Source: JAJDYQ01 sp965214035 (lineage in GTDB: Bacteria > Pseudomonadota > Gammaproteobacteria > JAJDYQ01). Taken from it: a stretch of DNA of 64,000 bases. The notes under the pieces were generated by a model. It saw only the letters and a list, made by a program, of their open reading frames with translations. It searched no databases and was not told the DNA's origin. This document shows, in pieces, positions 62,552 to 64,000 of the stretch. Location: contig OZ243932.1 of assembly GCA_965214035.1 (NCBI GenBank), forward strand, positions 1,116,001-1,180,000, read 5' to 3'. A program made the translations under genes and the position numbers. Within the stretch, counting starts at the first letter, position 1, and each line of letters opens with the position of its first letter.

Positions 62552-62606
62552 ACCAGCCTCTCCTCGGACCCGTGTCGTATCATAACCCAGGCAAGCCCAT
62601 ATAACG

Positions 62607-62640
62607 AACAGGTTATCTGAAAAAAATCAGGTAACCTGTT
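62607..62640 (-). terminator. Strong stem-loop between rpsA and ihfB
   Basis: AACAGGTTATCTGA/TCAGGTAACCTGTT pair over 14 bases with one mismatch around an A6 loop (T6 on the transcript strand). No long T run follows, so it may stabilise the rpsA transcript, attenuate, or terminate. It begins about 15 bases after the rpsA stop. Confidence 0.6.
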
Positions 62641-62654
62641 GTACGGTAATTGTT

Positions 62655-64000
62655 TTATTCCTTGCCACCTCCTATCTGCTCCTTCAGCAAGTCACCCAGA
62701 CTGGCCGTACCGGTACTGGCAGGAGCCGAAGCATATTCCTGAACTGCCGCACTTTCCTCATCTTCTTCCATTTCTTTAATCGACAGTGAAATCACCCGAT
62801 TCTTACGGTCAACACCGGTGAACTTTGCCTTAATCTCGTCATCAACGGCCAGAAAGGCGTGTATATCATCCACATGAGCACGAGAAATTTCGGAAATACG
62901 TATCTGCCCTTCAACACCATCACCCAGATCAATGGTCGCCGCCTTGGCATCTATTTCCCTGACCCTGCCCATAACGACACTGCCCTTGGGATTGAGCGCC
63001 AGATAATTGGAGAAAGGATTCTGATTTAGCTGCTTGATGCTCAACGAAATACGCTCACGCTCAGAATCAACCGCTATAACAACCGCTTCGATCTCCTGAC
63101 CTCTCTTATAATTACGAACGGCTTCTTCACCTGGGATATTCCAGGAAATGTCCGAGAGATGAACCAGACCATCAATTCCTCCCGGCAGGCCAATAAAGAT
63201 ACCGAAGTCGGTAATTGACTTGATCTGACCGGAAACCCTATCACCTTTTTTCCGCGTTGCCGCGAACTCATCCCATGGATTGGGCCTGCACTGCTTCATA
63301 CCGAGAGAGATACGGCGACGCTCTTCATCGATATCCAGCACCGAAACTTCAACCTCCTCACCAATGGTAACCACCTTGGCAGGGTTAACGTTTTTGTTCG
63401 TCCAGTCCATTTCAGAAACATGGACCAGACCTTCAACCCCCTCTTCAATTTCAACAAAGCAACCGTAGTCAGCGATGTTGGTAACATTACCGAAAATGCG
63501 TGTCCCTTCTGGATAGCGGCGTGCCAGATCAGCCCAAGGATCATCACCCATTTGTTTCAGACCGAGAGATATCCGGCTCTTATCCTTATCGAGCTTGAGG
63601 ACCTTGACCTCAACCTCCTGCCCCACTTCAATTATTTCAGAGGGATGTTTAACGCGCCGCCAGGCCATATCGGTAATATGCAGCAAACCATCAACGCCAC
63701 CGAGATCAACGAACGCACCATAGTCAATCAGGTTTTTGACGACACCGGTCAGTATCTTGCCCTCTTCGATGCTGGATAATAACTGCTCACGTTCTTCACT
63801 GTACTCGGACTCGACAACGGCACGGCGTGAAACCACCACATTATTGCGTTTTTGATCAAGCTTGATAAGCTTGAACTCAAGCTCTTTACCCTCCAGGTAG
63901 GAGGGGTCACGGACCGGACGCACATCAACCAGAGAAGCCGGCAGAAATGCCCGGATTTCTGTCAACTCTACTGCAAAGCCGCCTTTCACCTTGCCCGTAA
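62655..64000 (-). CDS. rpsA: 30S ribosomal protein S1, 5' end missing
   Basis: About 448 C-terminal residues of the roughly 555 expected; the remainder lies right of the window. Four or more S1 RNA-binding repeats are visible, each with the form YGAFVDLGGVDGLLHITDM, YGCFVEIEEGVEGLVHVSEM and FGIFIGLPGGIDGLVHLSDI. The segment SLVDVRPVRDPSYLEGKELEF matches E. coli S1 almost letter for letter. S1 guides mRNA to the ribosome. The tail (LKEQIGGGKE) is short. Confidence 0.97.
   Translation of the reverse strand, partial: TGKVKGGFAVELTEIRAFLPASLVDVRPVRDPSYLEGKELEFKLIKLDQKRNNVVVSRRAVVESEYSEEREQLLSSIEEGKILTGVVKNLIDYGAFVDLGGVDGLLHITDMAWRRVKHPSEIIEVGQEVEVKVLKLDKDKSRISLGLKQMGDDPWADLARRYPEGTRIFGNVTNIADYGCFVEIEEGVEGLVHVSEMDWTNKNVNPAKVVTIGEEVEVSVLDIDEERRRISLGMKQCRPNPWDEFAATRKKGDRVSGQIKSITDFGIFIGLPGGIDGLVHLSDISWNIPGEEAVRNYKRGQEIEAVVIAVDSERERISLSIKQLNQNPFSNYLALNPKGSVVMGRVREIDAKAATIDLGDGVEGQIRISEISRAHVDDIHAFLAVDDEIKAKFTGVDRKNRVISLSIKEMEEDEESAAVQEYASAPASTGTASLGDLLKEQIGGGKE

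Overview
The window reads as chromosomal DNA of a gammaproteobacterium, probably aquatic or marine. Core genes give the class: rpsA-ihfB-lapB, corB-ypjD, pyrE, a PrkB-type phosphoribulokinase, xthA, an AmpG-type permease, tas, tpiA and thiS-thiG-trmB. The marine impression rests on a TRAP transporter, two TonB-dependent receptors and a DUF3450/ExbB/ExbB/ExbD/TonB/TPR energising operon. I cannot place it below class. By eye, about 1-13.7 kb and 49.6-64 kb are richer in G+C and mostly housekeeping, while about 13.8-49 kb is more AT-rich and mostly accessory catabolism.

Layout. 1-0.24 kb: 5' end of tpiA. 0.5-9.9 kb: one very large surface protein (about 3000 aa, Calx-beta-like repeats plus a C-terminal outer-membrane barrel) whose 5' end carries an uninterrupted 25-base C tract, a strong candidate phase-variation switch. 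10.2-13.7 kb: thiS, thiG, trmB, a sulfide:quinone-reductase-like flavoprotein and a cytochrome c, closed by a strong terminator. 14.2-21.3 kb (minus strand): TRAP transporter, threonine-synthase-like PLP enzyme, GMC oxidoreductase and a zinc alcohol dehydrogenase. 21.8-27.6 kb: lower homoprotocatechuate meta-cleavage pathway (hpaG divergent from hpaE-D-F-H-I). 27.8-41 kb: an aromatic amino acid region with phenylalanine hydroxylase and its pterin recycling enzyme, an AsnC-type regulator, a half-length HPPD-like dioxygenase, two TonB receptors (one frameshifted), two alpha/beta hydrolases, an amino acid dehydrogenase and a class II DAHP synthase. 41.2-46.5 kb: TonB energising operon. 46.7-48.8 kb: SDR plus HisD-family dehydrogenase. 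49-64 kb: mostly conserved genes ending in rpsA, cut by the window edge.

How it fits together (inference): the middle of the window looks like an aromatic compound and aromatic amino acid island. Outer-membrane receptors powered by the adjacent TonB operon would import a substrate, hydrolases would cleave it, and PhhA, the amino acid dehydrogenase, the HPPD-like enzyme and the Hpa enzymes could process aromatic products to central metabolites. The class II DAHP synthase would instead point to synthesis of an aromatic product, so the direction of the 34-41 kb cluster is open.

The most unusual signals are the C25 tract with its ATGA-coupled leader frame, the large near-identical repeats in the surface protein, a family of hairpin-rich intergenic repeats placed just upstream of accessory genes, the loss of the catalytic N-terminal proline in HpaF, and the unassigned aromatic cluster at 34-41 kb.
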